Positions 1 through 9,304 are shown, counted from the first letter of the stretch. The stretch: DNA of 23,894 nt from Cryomorphaceae bacterium (GCA_021298235.1 JAJTDX010000032.1:1-23894), one strand, 5' to 3'. Notes: generated from the sequence alone by a model not told the origin. A program made the numbers and translations.

Positions 1-1342
1 AAGCCGTTTCATCCGAGTGAGAAGCAAATGAAAGAGTCGTTGAAACCTTTTTGAGTGCCTCTCCGAATGCCTTTCCGTTTGGAAGTGTATACACCGGATT
101 AACTCCATAAAACAAAACAGCGTCAGCTCCACGACCTGCAATTACATCCGAAGCAAATTTTGACATTCGCTCATCCTCTGAACGAAATAATCTGACTTGT
201 TCATTAAGATTTATTGTAGTGCCATATGCGCCCAACGCATTATTTAGTTTGTTCGTAAGAATCTGAACACCAGTATTGTTTGACCCAGAAACAACGATTG
301 ACTCACCTTTCGAAGCTCTTAAAGCTGCAATTGCAAGGTCTGCAATCTTTGCATTTTCTTTAGAAAGTTCTGAAGATACTCCAGCGTTCACATTGAAAGC
401 CCTTAAAATATATGCCAAAACTTTAGCCTGTTCAGAAGGTTTAATCATCCCACGATAATCCGCATTTGACCCTGTGACAGACATTACAGATTCGAAATGG
501 AAATGCTTAGACATCCAGTCTCCATCTGGATTTCTGCGCTGACCATATTGCGTTGCAAACTGAGTTGGCATCAACCAAGTTGAGAGGAAATCAGCTCCTA
601 CACTTACAATCGTCTTTGCTTTAGAAAAATCGTATGTTGGTATAATGTCCGAACCGAAATTTGCTTTGTTCGCTGCACGCATTCCGGCGTATGAAACCGC
701 ATCATATTGTATATGCTCAAACTTTCCGTTCTCCGGAGTTGCACCCACAGAAGCAGCAAGTTCATTTATTGCTTCTTGCATTGACGGGCTGATGACCGTA
801 TTGGAAATCAAGGCAATCTTTCTGGCAGCTTTCAAACCTGCCTTTATCTCACTGTCTATAGTCGACCAATTGGCATCTTTACCTGATTTAGTTGGATTTT
901 TCAGACGAGCTGAATCATACAAACCAAGCACAGAAGCAATGATTTGAGCATTTGTACCTCCGTTTGTTATACCAAAATCTTTATTGCCCTTGATATAGAT
1001 CGGACGCCCTTCTCGAGTTTTGACGATAATACTTGCATACGAAACCCCATCGTAATAAGTAGATGCATAATAGGTGGGCATACCAGGAGTTACGTCTTCC
1101 GGCTTGTTCACGTATGGGATCGCCTTCGTCACTGGAGCCTCACATGCAGCGACGGTAGCTGCTGCCACGCTAAATCCAAGGAATTTAAGAAAATCACGTC
1201 TTGCCGTAGATGTTTCTTTTAAGTTCTCGTCCCCAAGAAATTCTTCAACCGACATCTGAGACGGAAACTCCTGATCTCTTGAATTCAAGAATTCAGGTGT
1301 TTCTTTTAATTCTTCAAGACCTTTCCAATATTTTCTTGCCAT
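1..1342 (-). CDS. actB: ACIII subunit ActB, TAT-exported molybdopterin-oxidoreductase-like protein (partial, 3' end outside window)
   Basis: Open frame of 447 codons starting at ATG 1342-1340 and running off the window. ActB is the large periplasmic subunit of alternative complex III, a quinol:cytochrome c/oxidase oxidoreductase that replaces the bc1 complex. The N-terminus has about 45 residues before a twin-arginine motif (TARRDFLKFLGF, R48-R49) and a short hydrophobic run ending in AAC (Cys67). This long pre-Tat extension is known from the 'TAT-variant-translocated' molybdopterin oxidoreductases of Bacteroidota. The visible part corresponds to the molybdopterin-enzyme-like domain; family members also have a C-terminal four-cluster Fe-S domain that would lie beyond base 1. 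It follows the six-haem cytochrome gene by 35 bases on the same strand, which fits actA-actB order. Confidence is high for the family; cofactor content cannot be judged from this part. Confidence 0.9.
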   Translation of the reverse strand, partial: MARKYWKGLEELKETPEFLNSRDQEFPSQMSVEEFLGDENLKETSTARRDFLKFLGFSVAAATVAACEAPVTKAIPYVNKPEDVTPGMPTYYASTYYDGVSYASIIVKTREGRPIYIKGNKDFGITNGGTNAQIIASVLGLYDSARLKNPTKSGKDANWSTIDSEIKAGLKAARKIALISNTVISPSMQEAINELAASVGATPENGKFEHIQYDAVSYAGMRAANKANFGSDIIPTYDFSKAKTIVSVGADFLSTWLMPTQFATQYGQRRNPDGDWMSKHFHFESVMSVTGSNADYRGMIKPSEQAKVLAYILRAFNVNAGVSSELSKENAKIADLAIAALRASKGESIVVSGSNNTGVQILTNKLNNALGAYGTTINLNEQVRLFRSEDERMSKFASDVIAGRGADAVLFYGVNPVYTLPNGKAFGEALKKVSTTLSFASHSDETA

Positions 1343-1377
1343 TGTCATTTGGTATTTCAGACTAGTTCAATTCTTAA

Positions 1378-2748
1378 TTAATAGTGACATTTTGCACATT
1401 CCCAACCACCAAGTTCGCTCACAGAAACCTTTCCATCTTCAAGATATTGCTCGTACAACTTCTTATTTTTCATCAAACGACGGTGAATTTCGTTGTAATA
1501 TCCATCATTTTTTGAGTCAAGCGCACCAGTAGAAATTTCTTTCTCCTTGTGACACTCAATACACCAACCCATGGTTAAAGTTGTCTTGGTCAACGGAACG
1601 TTACCTTCAATTTTGTTCAACTCTGAAACAGGTTGCACTTTCACTGCTTCTGTCTGCTTGGTCATATCTCCGTGACACTGCTTACAATCTACACCTCCTA
1701 CAACCACGTGTTGAGAGTGATTAAAATAAACGTGATCAGGAAGGACATGCACTTTGTTCCAAACAATAGGTTTTGTTTTTCCGGTGTAAGCACCTGCTCC
1801 GTTTCCTGCCGTCGGATCCCAACCTGCTGCGTCGTATATTTTAGCAATCTGCTCTTGCTGAGCCGGTGTACGACCATTGATTTGTTTGTGACAGTTCATA
1901 CAAACGTTCACTGAAGGTATTCCTGCCGATTTAGACTTCGTTACGGAGTTGTGACAATACTTACAATCAATACCATTTGTTCCGGTATGAATAGCATGTG
2001 GGAATGCGATCGGCTGAGAAGGCTGATATTCTTCCACGACTCCAATACTGTACAAACCAAGGAAAAGAGAAACAACCACACTGATAACAAGAACTAAAGA
2101 AGCCAAACCTACATACAACCTGTATTTCCATGCCCAGGCTTTGAACTCTTCGCCATACGTGAGGTGATCTTGTGCAGTCTCTCCTTCATTTTCAGCTGCA
2201 GCAAACTTTAATTGACGACGCACTCCACCAACAGCTAAGATGATCGTTATAAAAATTACGCCTAATATGATCCAAATCCAACCAGTGGAATCTTCTTCTT
2301 CAGTAGCAGCCGGATCAACGACAATATTACCTCCTCCATCTGCACCGCCCGCACCAGCAGCAGCCGGATCTGGTTGTGAGTCCACCCAGTCCATGATTGC
2401 ATCGATGTCCTCCTTTTTCAATTCAGGGAACTGACTCATGGCCGTTGGAGACCAATCCTTAATTTTTACCGCATAAGGGTCACCACTTGCAACAGCATTT
2501 TGCCAGTTGTTGACCCACGTGTAAATAGCACCATCTCCGGCGCCTCCATCCATCCATCGCTGGCGGACCTGGAACAATTTTGGACCTGTACCATTCTTGT
2601 GAGGTTGGTGACAACTAGCGCACTTCGCCTTGAACAATGCTTCACCTTGAGCGTGTACTGTGGAAATTCCGGAAGTGATAAATATCAACAAAGCTCCGAA
2701 ACACCAGTTTTTATAATTTCTAAACATCTGACTATTAGATATTTTCAT
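1378..2748 (-). CDS. actA: ACIII multihaem cytochrome c subunit (ActA-type, six haem motifs)
   Basis: 456-residue exported and membrane-anchored cytochrome c that should pass electrons from ACIII to a cytochrome oxidase. Residues 1-34 look like a signal sequence ending near VHAQ. A first c-type domain carries CASCH at 43-47. An acidic, Gly/Ala-rich linker (about 127-154) leads to a membrane segment at about 156-175 and a second at about 211-236. The C-terminal part has five CXXCH motifs at 262-266, 283-287, 355-359, 396-400 and 451-455, the pattern of the pentahaem ActA subunit. The extra N-terminal monohaem domain resembles the separate ActE-type cytochrome c, so the protein looks like a mono- plus pentahaem fusion. 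It is the first visible gene of the ACIII operon, directly upstream of actB. Family confidence is high; whether such a fusion is standard in this lineage was not checked. Confidence 0.9.
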   Translation of the reverse strand: MKISNSQMFRNYKNWCFGALLIFITSGISTVHAQGEALFKAKCASCHQPHKNGTGPKLFQVRQRWMDGGAGDGAIYTWVNNWQNAVASGDPYAVKIKDWSPTAMSQFPELKKEDIDAIMDWVDSQPDPAAAGAGGADGGGNIVVDPAATEEEDSTGWIWIILGVIFITIILAVGGVRRQLKFAAAENEGETAQDHLTYGEEFKAWAWKYRLYVGLASLVLVISVVVSLFLGLYSIGVVEEYQPSQPIAFPHAIHTGTNGIDCKYCHNSVTKSKSAGIPSVNVCMNCHKQINGRTPAQQEQIAKIYDAAGWDPTAGNGAGAYTGKTKPIVWNKVHVLPDHVYFNHSQHVVVGGVDCKQCHGDMTKQTEAVKVQPVSELNKIEGNVPLTKTTLTMGWCIECHKEKEISTGALDSKNDGYYNEIHRRLMKNKKLYEQYLEDGKVSVSELGGWECAKCHY

Positions 2749-2796
2749 TTATATCGATGCATCATTATCGTCAAAAATCTATGTTTTGACGGTAGC

Positions 2797-2804
2797 AAAT
2801 TTAG
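2797..2804 (-). promoter_or_regulatory. candidate -7 promoter element for the ACIII operon
   Basis: The minus strand reads TAAATTTG here, a full match to the Bacteroidota -7 consensus TAnnTTTG, 48 bases before the actA start codon. No convincing -33 TTTG lies at the usual 19-21 base distance, so the call rests on the -7 element only. Confidence 0.4.
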
Positions 2805-2990
2805 AAGAATCACAAGATTTCATGACAGTTTTGTGACAATTTTCGGGTTGAGTAAACTAATTTAAATTCATTCTAAATAATGATTTTTTTTCGCGAGTTA
2901 CAAAGTTGTATTTTCGAACTTTTTGAATTTTTCAATTCATTAAAAGATTCGCATGTAATTGGTATCTTTACCTCGGTAAACGAAAAATCC

Positions 2991-3395
2991 ATGGTCAGAA
3001 ATCTTTTAATAGTGTGTTCTGTGCTTATTGCCGCGCTCAATTCTTTGGCTCAGGAGGAAGGGACTATTGTTATTCATGCTGACTCCCGAATTGAAACATT
3101 GATCAAGAAGCAAGGAAGTGTGGTTTCCCCTGCTACTTCTCCACAAATTTCCGGTTACAGACTTCAACTAATGTTTGATTCTGACAGAAAAAAGATTGAT
3201 GAAACCAGAGCGCGATTTGAAAATATACATCCTGAAATTCCTACTTATGTTGTGTTCAGTGCTCCAAACTATTTACTTAAAGCAGGAGATTACCGCAGTC
3301 AGCTTGAGGCAGAAAAGCTGAAAATGCAAATCTTCTCAGAATTTCCTGCATCCTTTGTTGTTAAGGAATCTGTGAATCTCCCAAAAATAGATTAA
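2991..3395 (+). CDS. exported SPOR-like domain protein
   Basis: 134-residue protein starting at ATG 2991. The frame is open further upstream to 2880, but this ATG begins a clean signal peptide (MVRNLLIVCSVLIAALNSLA, cleavage probably before QEEG), so it is chosen as the start. Residues about 53-128 look like a SPOR domain: a GYRLQL strand, an alternating helix of charged residues, then YVVFSAP and GDYRSQLEAEKL, the usual second half. SPOR domains bind denuded peptidoglycan at division sites, so an envelope role is likely. It lies 29 bases upstream of rnpA on the same strand. The domain call is by pattern only; an unrelated small exported protein is the alternative. Confidence 0.72.
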   Translation: MVRNLLIVCSVLIAALNSLAQEEGTIVIHADSRIETLIKKQGSVVSPATSPQISGYRLQLMFDSDRKKIDETRARFENIHPEIPTYVVFSAPNYLLKAGDYRSQLEAEKLKMQIFSEFPASFVVKESVNLPKID

Positions 3396-3424
3396 TCTCG
3401 CAGTGAATTATCCAACTTCAGTAC

Positions 3425-3820
3425 ATGAGCGCTAGTTTTGGGAAAGAGTATAAATTATGTTCCAAAGAACGAATTTCTGAGCTGTTTGAAGGAAAAAAAA
3501 GCATCAAGCACTTCCCCTTTGTACTTCATTACCTGGCGAATAGACACGCTAACCAAAAAACTTCTTTTCAAATTGTGATTTCAGCCCCTAAGCGTTCTTT
3601 CAGAAAAGCGACAGAACGAAACCGCATCAAGCGTTTACTTCGAGAGTCCGTGCGCAAGAATAAGGTAATTTTGGAACAGTTTTTACACGGTTACGATGCT
3701 CACCTCTCTCTTTTCCTTGTATACACGGGAAAGGAAGAGTTTCCTTTAACTGTTTTGGATAAAAAAATGGGCAAAACATTTCATGAATTAACAAAACAAC
3801 TTATCTATGAAAATCTTTAG
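3425..3820 (+). CDS. rnpA: ribonuclease P protein component
   Basis: 131-residue basic protein, about the usual size for RnpA. It pairs with the RNase P RNA to mature the 5' ends of tRNAs. The diagnostic RNR signature is at residues 56-74 (KRSFRKATERNRIKRLLRE), preceded by the hydrophobic strand FQIVISAPK. The ATG at 3425 gives a normal N-terminus (SFGKEYKLCSKERISELF). The last 14 bases overlap the start of the S41 peptidase gene, which suggests translational coupling. rpmH, the classical neighbour, is not beside it here. Confidence 0.93.
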   Translation: MSASFGKEYKLCSKERISELFEGKKSIKHFPFVLHYLANRHANQKTSFQIVISAPKRSFRKATERNRIKRLLRESVRKNKVILEQFLHGYDAHLSLFLVYTGKEEFPLTVLDKKMGKTFHELTKQLIYENL

Positions 3821-5441
3821 AATCATTCTGCCACTGGTATTCATTTTGAGTTTTGTACCTCAGGTACGCACTCAAAGTAACGGATTCGAAGTAATCAAGA
3901 ATCTGGAGCTAATGGATCAGATCTATCAGCATTTGGAAATGTATTACGTCGACGATGCTCAGGTCGGAAAGCTATCAAAAGTTGCGATTGATGCGATGCT
4001 CACAGAACTCGACCCCTACACAGTCTATTATCACGAATCAAACATCGAAGATTACAAGCTCATGACTACAGGTCAATATGGTGGAATCGGGGCGCTCATT
4101 CGAAAGATTGGAGACTATACTTTTATTGCTGAACCCTATGAGGGCAATCCAGCACAAAAAGCAGGTTTGATGGCAGGTGATAAGATTCTTTCCATAGATG
4201 GAAAAACGATGAAGGGACTTCCTTCCGATGACGTTTCCACATCACTTAAAGGACCAAAAGGAACAACGATTCAAGTTGAAGTTGAACGAGGTGGTGAAAT
4301 CAAAAAATTTGGTATCACTCGCGATGAAATCAAATTGCCTGATGTGCCTTATTCGGGAATGATTGATGAAACAGTCGGGTACATAAAATTGAACAGTTTC
4401 ACCCAGACGGCAGCAGCGGATGTGAAAACCGCATTTAACGATTTAAAAGCCAAAGGAATGAAACAGTTGGTACTGGATCTTCGCGGAAACGGTGGTGGAT
4501 TACTAATTGAGGCGGTTAAAATCGTAAACATGTTTGTCAAAAAGGATCAGACCGTGGTTACTACCAAAGGAAGAGTTGCAGAGGAAAATCGGACCTATAA
4601 AACCATGGAAAATCCACTTGATTTGGAAATTCCACTCTCGGTTCTTATTGATGAAGGTTCTGCATCTGCCAGCGAAATCGTTGCCGGAAGTTTACAGGAC
4701 TTGGACCGTGCTGTAATTGTTGGTACCACCTCCTACGGAAAAGGACTGGTGCAACGAACCTATGATTTGAAGTATGGATCAAAGGTTAAATTGACAATTG
4801 CCAAGTATTACACTCCTTCCGGAAGATGTGTCCAAAGGCTCGAATACTATGACAAAAAGGAGAATGAAAAACCAAAAGAAGTAGCAGATTCCTTGATAAA
4901 AATTTTTAAAACCACCAATGGCAGGGATGTGATTGACGGAAGGGGAATTGAGCCGGATATCAAAATCGAGGAGAAAGAACTGAGTAGACTTACTGCAACA
5001 ATTTTTGCCAATAATTTGATTTTCAACTATGCCACTGAATATCACCGAACGCATCCAACAATCTCGGCAGCCGGCAAGTTTTCACTAAGTGCCGCAGAGT
5101 ACGAGTCCTTTAAGACCTATGTGCTAAAGGAAGATTTTACCTATTCCACTGCATCAGAGGAAATGCTTAAGAAAATGAAGAAAACCGCCGAAGAGGAAGG
5201 TTTCTTTGAAGAGTCGAAAACCGAATATGATGCGTTAATGGCCAAAGTTGTCCCCTCCAAGGAACGTGACCTTGAGAAATTTAAAACAGAAATCCTCCCA
5301 TTGTTGGAAAATGAAATCATCTCCCGATATTTCTACCAAAAAGGAAGAGCTGTGGATTCATTTAAAGCTGATGACGTGCTGAAAAAAGCGCTGGATATTT
5401 TGCACAGTACATCCCAATACAACACTATTTTGAAAAAGTAA
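3807..5441 (+). CDS. S41 family carboxy-terminal processing protease (CtpA/Prc type)
   Basis: 544-residue exported serine protease. Signal peptide at about 1-22 (IILPLVFILSFVPQVRTQ). A PDZ domain at about 85-165 includes GQYGGIGALI and the PAQKAGLMAGDKILSIDG segment. The S41 catalytic core at about 185-370 carries LVLDLRGNGGG (221-231). The catalytic dyad is Ser287 within GSASASE and Lys312 within SYGKGLVQ, with Gln316 following; the 25-residue Ser-Lys spacing matches the Tsp/CtpA family. A charged helical tail of about 150 residues follows. Such enzymes process or degrade periplasmic proteins from their C-termini. It overlaps rnpA by 14 bases and is followed after 21 bases by the O-antigen-ligase-like gene, so the genes are probably co-transcribed. 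Confidence 0.92.
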   Translation: MKIFRIILPLVFILSFVPQVRTQSNGFEVIKNLELMDQIYQHLEMYYVDDAQVGKLSKVAIDAMLTELDPYTVYYHESNIEDYKLMTTGQYGGIGALIRKIGDYTFIAEPYEGNPAQKAGLMAGDKILSIDGKTMKGLPSDDVSTSLKGPKGTTIQVEVERGGEIKKFGITRDEIKLPDVPYSGMIDETVGYIKLNSFTQTAAADVKTAFNDLKAKGMKQLVLDLRGNGGGLLIEAVKIVNMFVKKDQTVVTTKGRVAEENRTYKTMENPLDLEIPLSVLIDEGSASASEIVAGSLQDLDRAVIVGTTSYGKGLVQRTYDLKYGSKVKLTIAKYYTPSGRCVQRLEYYDKKENEKPKEVADSLIKIFKTTNGRDVIDGRGIEPDIKIEEKELSRLTATIFANNLIFNYATEYHRTHPTISAAGKFSLSAAEYESFKTYVLKEDFTYSTASEEMLKKMKKTAEEEGFFEESKTEYDALMAKVVPSKERDLEKFKTEILPLLENEIISRYFYQKGRAVDSFKADDVLKKALDILHSTSQYNTILKK

Positions 5442-5462
5442 GCGTTAGGGGATCACTTTACA

Positions 5463-7001
5463 ATGAAAGAACAAAGCATCCAACGGTTCTCCGAACATCT
5501 CTTTTTTTTCTCTGCGATAGCTTTCTCTGTTGGGCTAAGTACCAGTAAAATTATTCTTTCCGTCTCTTCGATGCTGATGGTGCTTTCAATACTTCTGCAG
5601 GGAAACTATAAAAGTATTCCAGGGAAGATCAAGTCTGCCGTCGCTTTACATCCATTACTTTTCTTCCTGGGAATCCATATCATCGGACTTATATGGACTG
5701 CTGATTTTACTTTTGCCGGCAATGACCTGAAGACCAAGCTTACACTCCTGATTGTCCCTGTCGCTTTTGCCCTTCAACCCCTTTCTTTAAAAAAAATCAA
5801 TGGCATTCTTCATTTTTTTATTGCTGCGGTATTCCTCACCTCGCTTATTAATATTCTAGCCTGGCACCAGGTCTTTGGCACACGCATCTACACCGATATT
5901 CGTGAGCTTTCGTTGTTCGGATCTCACATTCGCTACGGAATACTGGTTGCAATGGCCGCAACTGTGTGCATCTATCAGATTAAACAATCTTCCGGTCTTT
6001 GGAAGTTTCTATTTGTAATCGTTGCTGTTTGGTTTGCCTATTACACCTACTTCAGTCAGATCGTTTCCGGACTACTCGCGTTTCTGACGATGCTATTCAG
6101 TTTTTGTTTTTGGTATATCTATCAAAAAAACAAAGTTCTTGCTGCCGGCTTGAGCACTGTTCTTGTTCTTTTTATTCTTACTGCCGTGTACGTTCTCCTT
6201 AAACCTAGTGATACTAAAACATCGTTTGCACAGCAGGACTTTCCCTCGCTAACTTTGAATGGGAATCCTTATACGCACAACCTCGAACCGGGCACATTTT
6301 TCAATGGAAAACCTGTGTTAGCAAACCTTTGTGAAGAAGAACTCCGCGATGAATGGAATAGGGTTTCGAACATAGATTACGATGGGAAAGACCTGAAAGG
6401 CCAGGCTTTGCGCTTCACCCTCATGCGTTATCTTACCTTGATGGACCTGCGCAAGGATTCATTGGGAGTTCATAAACTGAGCAAAGAAGATATTACATTC
6501 ATTGAAAAAGGCATTGCGAGCCGTGAGGAAGCCAATGGAGGATTGCTCGCTCGTTGGCATGGGATCCGGTTTCAACTTCAGAATTCAGGCGATCCGAATG
6601 GACATTCCTTGTTACAAAGGATAGAATATTGGAAAACTGCAGCGCACATCATCAAAAAGAACTGGTTATTAGGCGTCGGAACAGGAGATTTACAAAAGAG
6701 TTTTGATGAACAATATACCATAGATAAAAGCAGACTCTTGCCCGAGTACCGACTCAGAGCACACAACTCCTATCTAACAGCATGGGTAAGCTTCGGGATT
6801 GCCGGGATCCTTCTTTTCCTTTGGATGATCTTACGCTTTATAAATCAATCCATTCAAACAAAGCATTTCTTAGGATTCACATTTATACTTATCGCTTCAG
6901 CAACTTTTATTCTTGAGGATACGCTCGAAACACAAATGGGAGCTTCGTTCTTTGCGTTTTTCTTTGGGGTTTTCTTATCTCAAGGAGCTAAGGCTTCTTG
7001 A
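5463..7001 (+). CDS. O-antigen ligase / polymerase family membrane protein (Wzy_C type)
   Basis: 512-residue polytopic membrane protein with about ten hydrophobic segments. A large extracytoplasmic loop at roughly 250-430 contains the family signature RIEYWKTAAHIIKKNWLLG (386-404) running into VGTGD, and RAHNSYL at 432-438 with the conserved histidine (434). WaaL enzymes join O-antigen to lipid A-core in the periplasm; related Wzy proteins polymerise O units, and sequence alone does not separate the two. No glycosyltransferases or other lipopolysaccharide genes lie beside it, so the substrate is unknown. The 3' end overlaps the convergent antiporter gene by 14 bases. Confidence 0.8.
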   Translation: MKEQSIQRFSEHLFFFSAIAFSVGLSTSKIILSVSSMLMVLSILLQGNYKSIPGKIKSAVALHPLLFFLGIHIIGLIWTADFTFAGNDLKTKLTLLIVPVAFALQPLSLKKINGILHFFIAAVFLTSLINILAWHQVFGTRIYTDIRELSLFGSHIRYGILVAMAATVCIYQIKQSSGLWKFLFVIVAVWFAYYTYFSQIVSGLLAFLTMLFSFCFWYIYQKNKVLAAGLSTVLVLFILTAVYVLLKPSDTKTSFAQQDFPSLTLNGNPYTHNLEPGTFFNGKPVLANLCEEELRDEWNRVSNIDYDGKDLKGQALRFTLMRYLTLMDLRKDSLGVHKLSKEDITFIEKGIASREEANGGLLARWHGIRFQLQNSGDPNGHSLLQRIEYWKTAAHIIKKNWLLGVGTGDLQKSFDEQYTIDKSRLLPEYRLRAHNSYLTAWVSFGIAGILLFLWMILRFINQSIQTKHFLGFTFILIASATFILEDTLETQMGASFFAFFFGVFLSQGAKAS

Positions 7002-9162
7002 AAATATTCCCCACTTCCTTCCCAATTTTCTGAATGGCTTCGACTCCTTTTGAAAGGGCAGTAGGGTCAAAATCGTCATAATTTCCATAGATATTTTCCA
7101 GAGTGTTCTGCCCAGGATAAATCATTATCATATCATTTTCGACATACCCTTTTTCGAGCTTTGAAGGGAATGCATCCAAACTTGATTGGTGTGAAACTGC
7201 CCCAGTGCGCGCCCCGACAAAAACAATCAAGTCATCTTCCGAACGGGTAGAGTGCAGAAGGAAAAAATCGTCGACCTCTTCAATTTCGACATGTTTGGTG
7301 GTCACCATAACCTTATTCGCCTCTGCTACTTTTAATAAGCGTTCGTGGACAGCCTGTGTTGAATATAATTCAATGTGGATATTTAATTGCTTGGCCAAAC
7401 GAAGCATGCGCTCTGACCATAAAGGAAAAGACAACTCAAGTTCGGCATGCTTACCGCAGATCAAAAGCACACGGTCATAACTTACCGATGGCCTGTCCAG
7501 CTGACAGAAAAAAATGGTTTTGTCGCAAACATCCATCAAGTGGGCACGGTCATCACCCACAATACGCTTCAACAAATTAATTTTCTTACTGTCGTTCAAT
7601 ACCACAACATCGGTGACAAGTTCTTTGGAGACGCGGGCAATTCCGGAAGATAAATTATGATCTATTGTGGCAATTGTGTTGAGTTTTGTCTCATGTCCTG
7701 AAAAGTGTTTAACAATTTCTTCCAGCGATTTTCGAGACTTTCTGATCATGCGCTCTGCATCCTCATTGTTCGGGTAGACACTCACCACTGAAATTGGGTT
7801 GATAACCTTCGGATCAGAAATCAAAATTGCAAAATCTAATAAGGACTCGTTTCCTTTAAGCTCGTTCATACAAACCAATAAGTGCTTATTTCGCAATCTT
7901 GTTTCAGCCGTATCATCTTCCCCCTTCTCTGAAATCTGTATCAACAGTCTTTTACCCGCATTTTCTGTAACAAAGGAAGCGGTTAAACACGTGAAAAGGA
8001 TCAAAACCACTGTTCCGTTAACCACATTGATGTCCAAGATCCCATGGCCATCATTGTATCCAACCATAATGATTGCAAGTGTAGCAGCAGCATGTGAAGA
8101 ACTCAATCCAAAGATCACCTGACGTTCTGTACCAGTCATTTTAAAAATGATCTGAGTTATCCACGCGGCCAACCATTTGCTGAAAATTGCAAATGTGGTC
8201 AAAACACCTGCAATGATTAATGGCCAACTTCCTGAAAAGAATACTTTATAATCCACCACCATTCCGACAGATATCAAAAAGAACGGGATGAAGAGTGTGT
8301 TACCTATAAATTCCACCCTGTTCATAAGAACAGAGTTGTGCGGGATAAGCCTGTTCAATACCAATCCTGCGACGAACGCACCGATGATATGTTCAACGCC
8401 AGCTACCTCTGCAAGGAAAGCAGCAAAAAATACAATTGAAAGCACAAAAATATATTGCGCATTTTTCTCACTGTCGAGCTTACTGAAAAACCAGCGTGCG
8501 ATTCGAGGAATGAGAAAGAACATGATCAACGTGAAAATCGTGAGTGAGGTGATTAAACGAACCCAAAATGCACTGTCAAGAGTCCCTTCCGTTGAACTGG
8601 AAATTACCGTTAGAATTATAAGCACTGCGGTATCTGTGAGTATAGTTCCTCCAACCGTTATAGCTACTGCAGCATGTTTTGTTAACCCATATTTACTTAT
8701 AATCGGATAGGCCACAAGTGTGTGGGTGGCAAACATACTCGCCGTAAGCCAACTTGCTGTTTGAGTCAATCCGAGTCCATAGTAACAAAGCGGAAATCCA
8801 AGAAGGATAGGCACAAAAAAAGTAAGCGATCCAAATGTGATACTTTTCTTGTAGTACTTTTTGAACTCGTTCAAATCGAGCTCTAGTCCGGCAATAAACA
8901 TGATGTACAACAGACCAATTGTCGCAAATAGTTCAATATCAAAGAATCCTTGTGAATCCATTGCTTTGCGGCCAATCAGTCCAAATCCGTGCGGACCGAT
9001 GATCACCCCTGAGATTATCAATCCGATGATCGCGGGTATTCTGATCTTTCTAAGAAGAATGGGAGACAATAAAATAATGAGCAGAAGTAAAGAGAAGACC
9101 AGGACTGGATTCTTCAATGGAAGTTGCATCTCCCTCAAAAAATGCTCAAAAAAGTAATTCAT
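6988..9162 (-). CDS. CPA2 family cation:proton antiporter with C-terminal UspA-like region
   Basis: 724 residues: a membrane part of about 12 segments (18 to about 405) and a soluble part (about 425-724). The membrane part has the CPA2 hallmarks IPAIIGLIISGVIIGPHG (42-59), FIAGLELDL (89-97), GGTILTDTAVL (171-181) and HIIGAFVAGLVLNR (258-271). The ion-site pair is Thr176-Asp177, not the Asp-Asp seen in electrogenic NapA/NhaA-type proteins, so electroneutral exchange is likely by inference. The soluble part has two stretches that look like universal-stress folds (from NKHLLVCMNE and from SYDRVLLICGK), probably a regulatory domain in the cytoplasm. The ATG at 9162 is chosen; a second Met at residue 12 is possible. 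It diverges from mgtE and converges on the O-antigen-ligase gene. Confidence 0.88.
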   Translation of the reverse strand: MNYFFEHFLREMQLPLKNPVLVFSLLLLIILLSPILLRKIRIPAIIGLIISGVIIGPHGFGLIGRKAMDSQGFFDIELFATIGLLYIMFIAGLELDLNEFKKYYKKSITFGSLTFFVPILLGFPLCYYGLGLTQTASWLTASMFATHTLVAYPIISKYGLTKHAAVAITVGGTILTDTAVLIILTVISSSTEGTLDSAFWVRLITSLTIFTLIMFFLIPRIARWFFSKLDSEKNAQYIFVLSIVFFAAFLAEVAGVEHIIGAFVAGLVLNRLIPHNSVLMNRVEFIGNTLFIPFFLISVGMVVDYKVFFSGSWPLIIAGVLTTFAIFSKWLAAWITQIIFKMTGTERQVIFGLSSSHAAATLAIIMVGYNDGHGILDINVVNGTVVLILFTCLTASFVTENAGKRLLIQISEKGEDDTAETRLRNKHLLVCMNELKGNESLLDFAILISDPKVINPISVVSVYPNNEDAERMIRKSRKSLEEIVKHFSGHETKLNTIATIDHNLSSGIARVSKELVTDVVVLNDSKKINLLKRIVGDDRAHLMDVCDKTIFFCQLDRPSVSYDRVLLICGKHAELELSFPLWSERMLRLAKQLNIHIELYSTQAVHERLLKVAEANKVMVTTKHVEIEEVDDFFLLHSTRSEDDLIVFVGARTGAVSHQSSLDAFPSKLEKGYVENDMIMIYPGQNTLENIYGNYDDFDPTALSKGVEAIQKIGKEVGNIFKKP

Positions 9163-9171
9163 TGCTCCTTA

Positions 9172-9179
9172 CAAAATTA
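9172..9179 (-). promoter_or_regulatory. candidate -7 element for the antiporter gene
   Basis: The minus strand reads TAATTTTG, matching TAnnTTTG, nine bases before the ATG. AAGGAG lies just before the start, but with only two bases between it and the ATG. If the -7 element is used, transcription would begin at or very close to the start codon. Confidence 0.3.
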
Positions 9180-9296
9180 CATTTTGAATACGCAATTGAC
9201 TAGAAATAGATACGATTCCTGAGTTTTATTTTTAAACTCTTTCGAAATTATACTTCAAACCCTAAAGGATTCACCTCAGTTTTCACCCTAATTCCA

Positions 9297-9304
9297 TACT
9301 TTTG
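9297..9304 (+). promoter_or_regulatory. candidate -7 element for mgtE
   Basis: TACTTTTG followed by C matches the TAnnTTTG consensus and lies 14 bases before the GTG start of mgtE, implying a leader of fewer than ten bases. The -33 region is only weakly like consensus (a TTTT run near 9280). Confidence 0.45.

Noticed and set aside
1633..1914. Cys-rich plus-strand frame in the cytochrome gene
   Set aside because: Its cysteines are the reverse reading of the haem-motif region of the real minus-strand gene.
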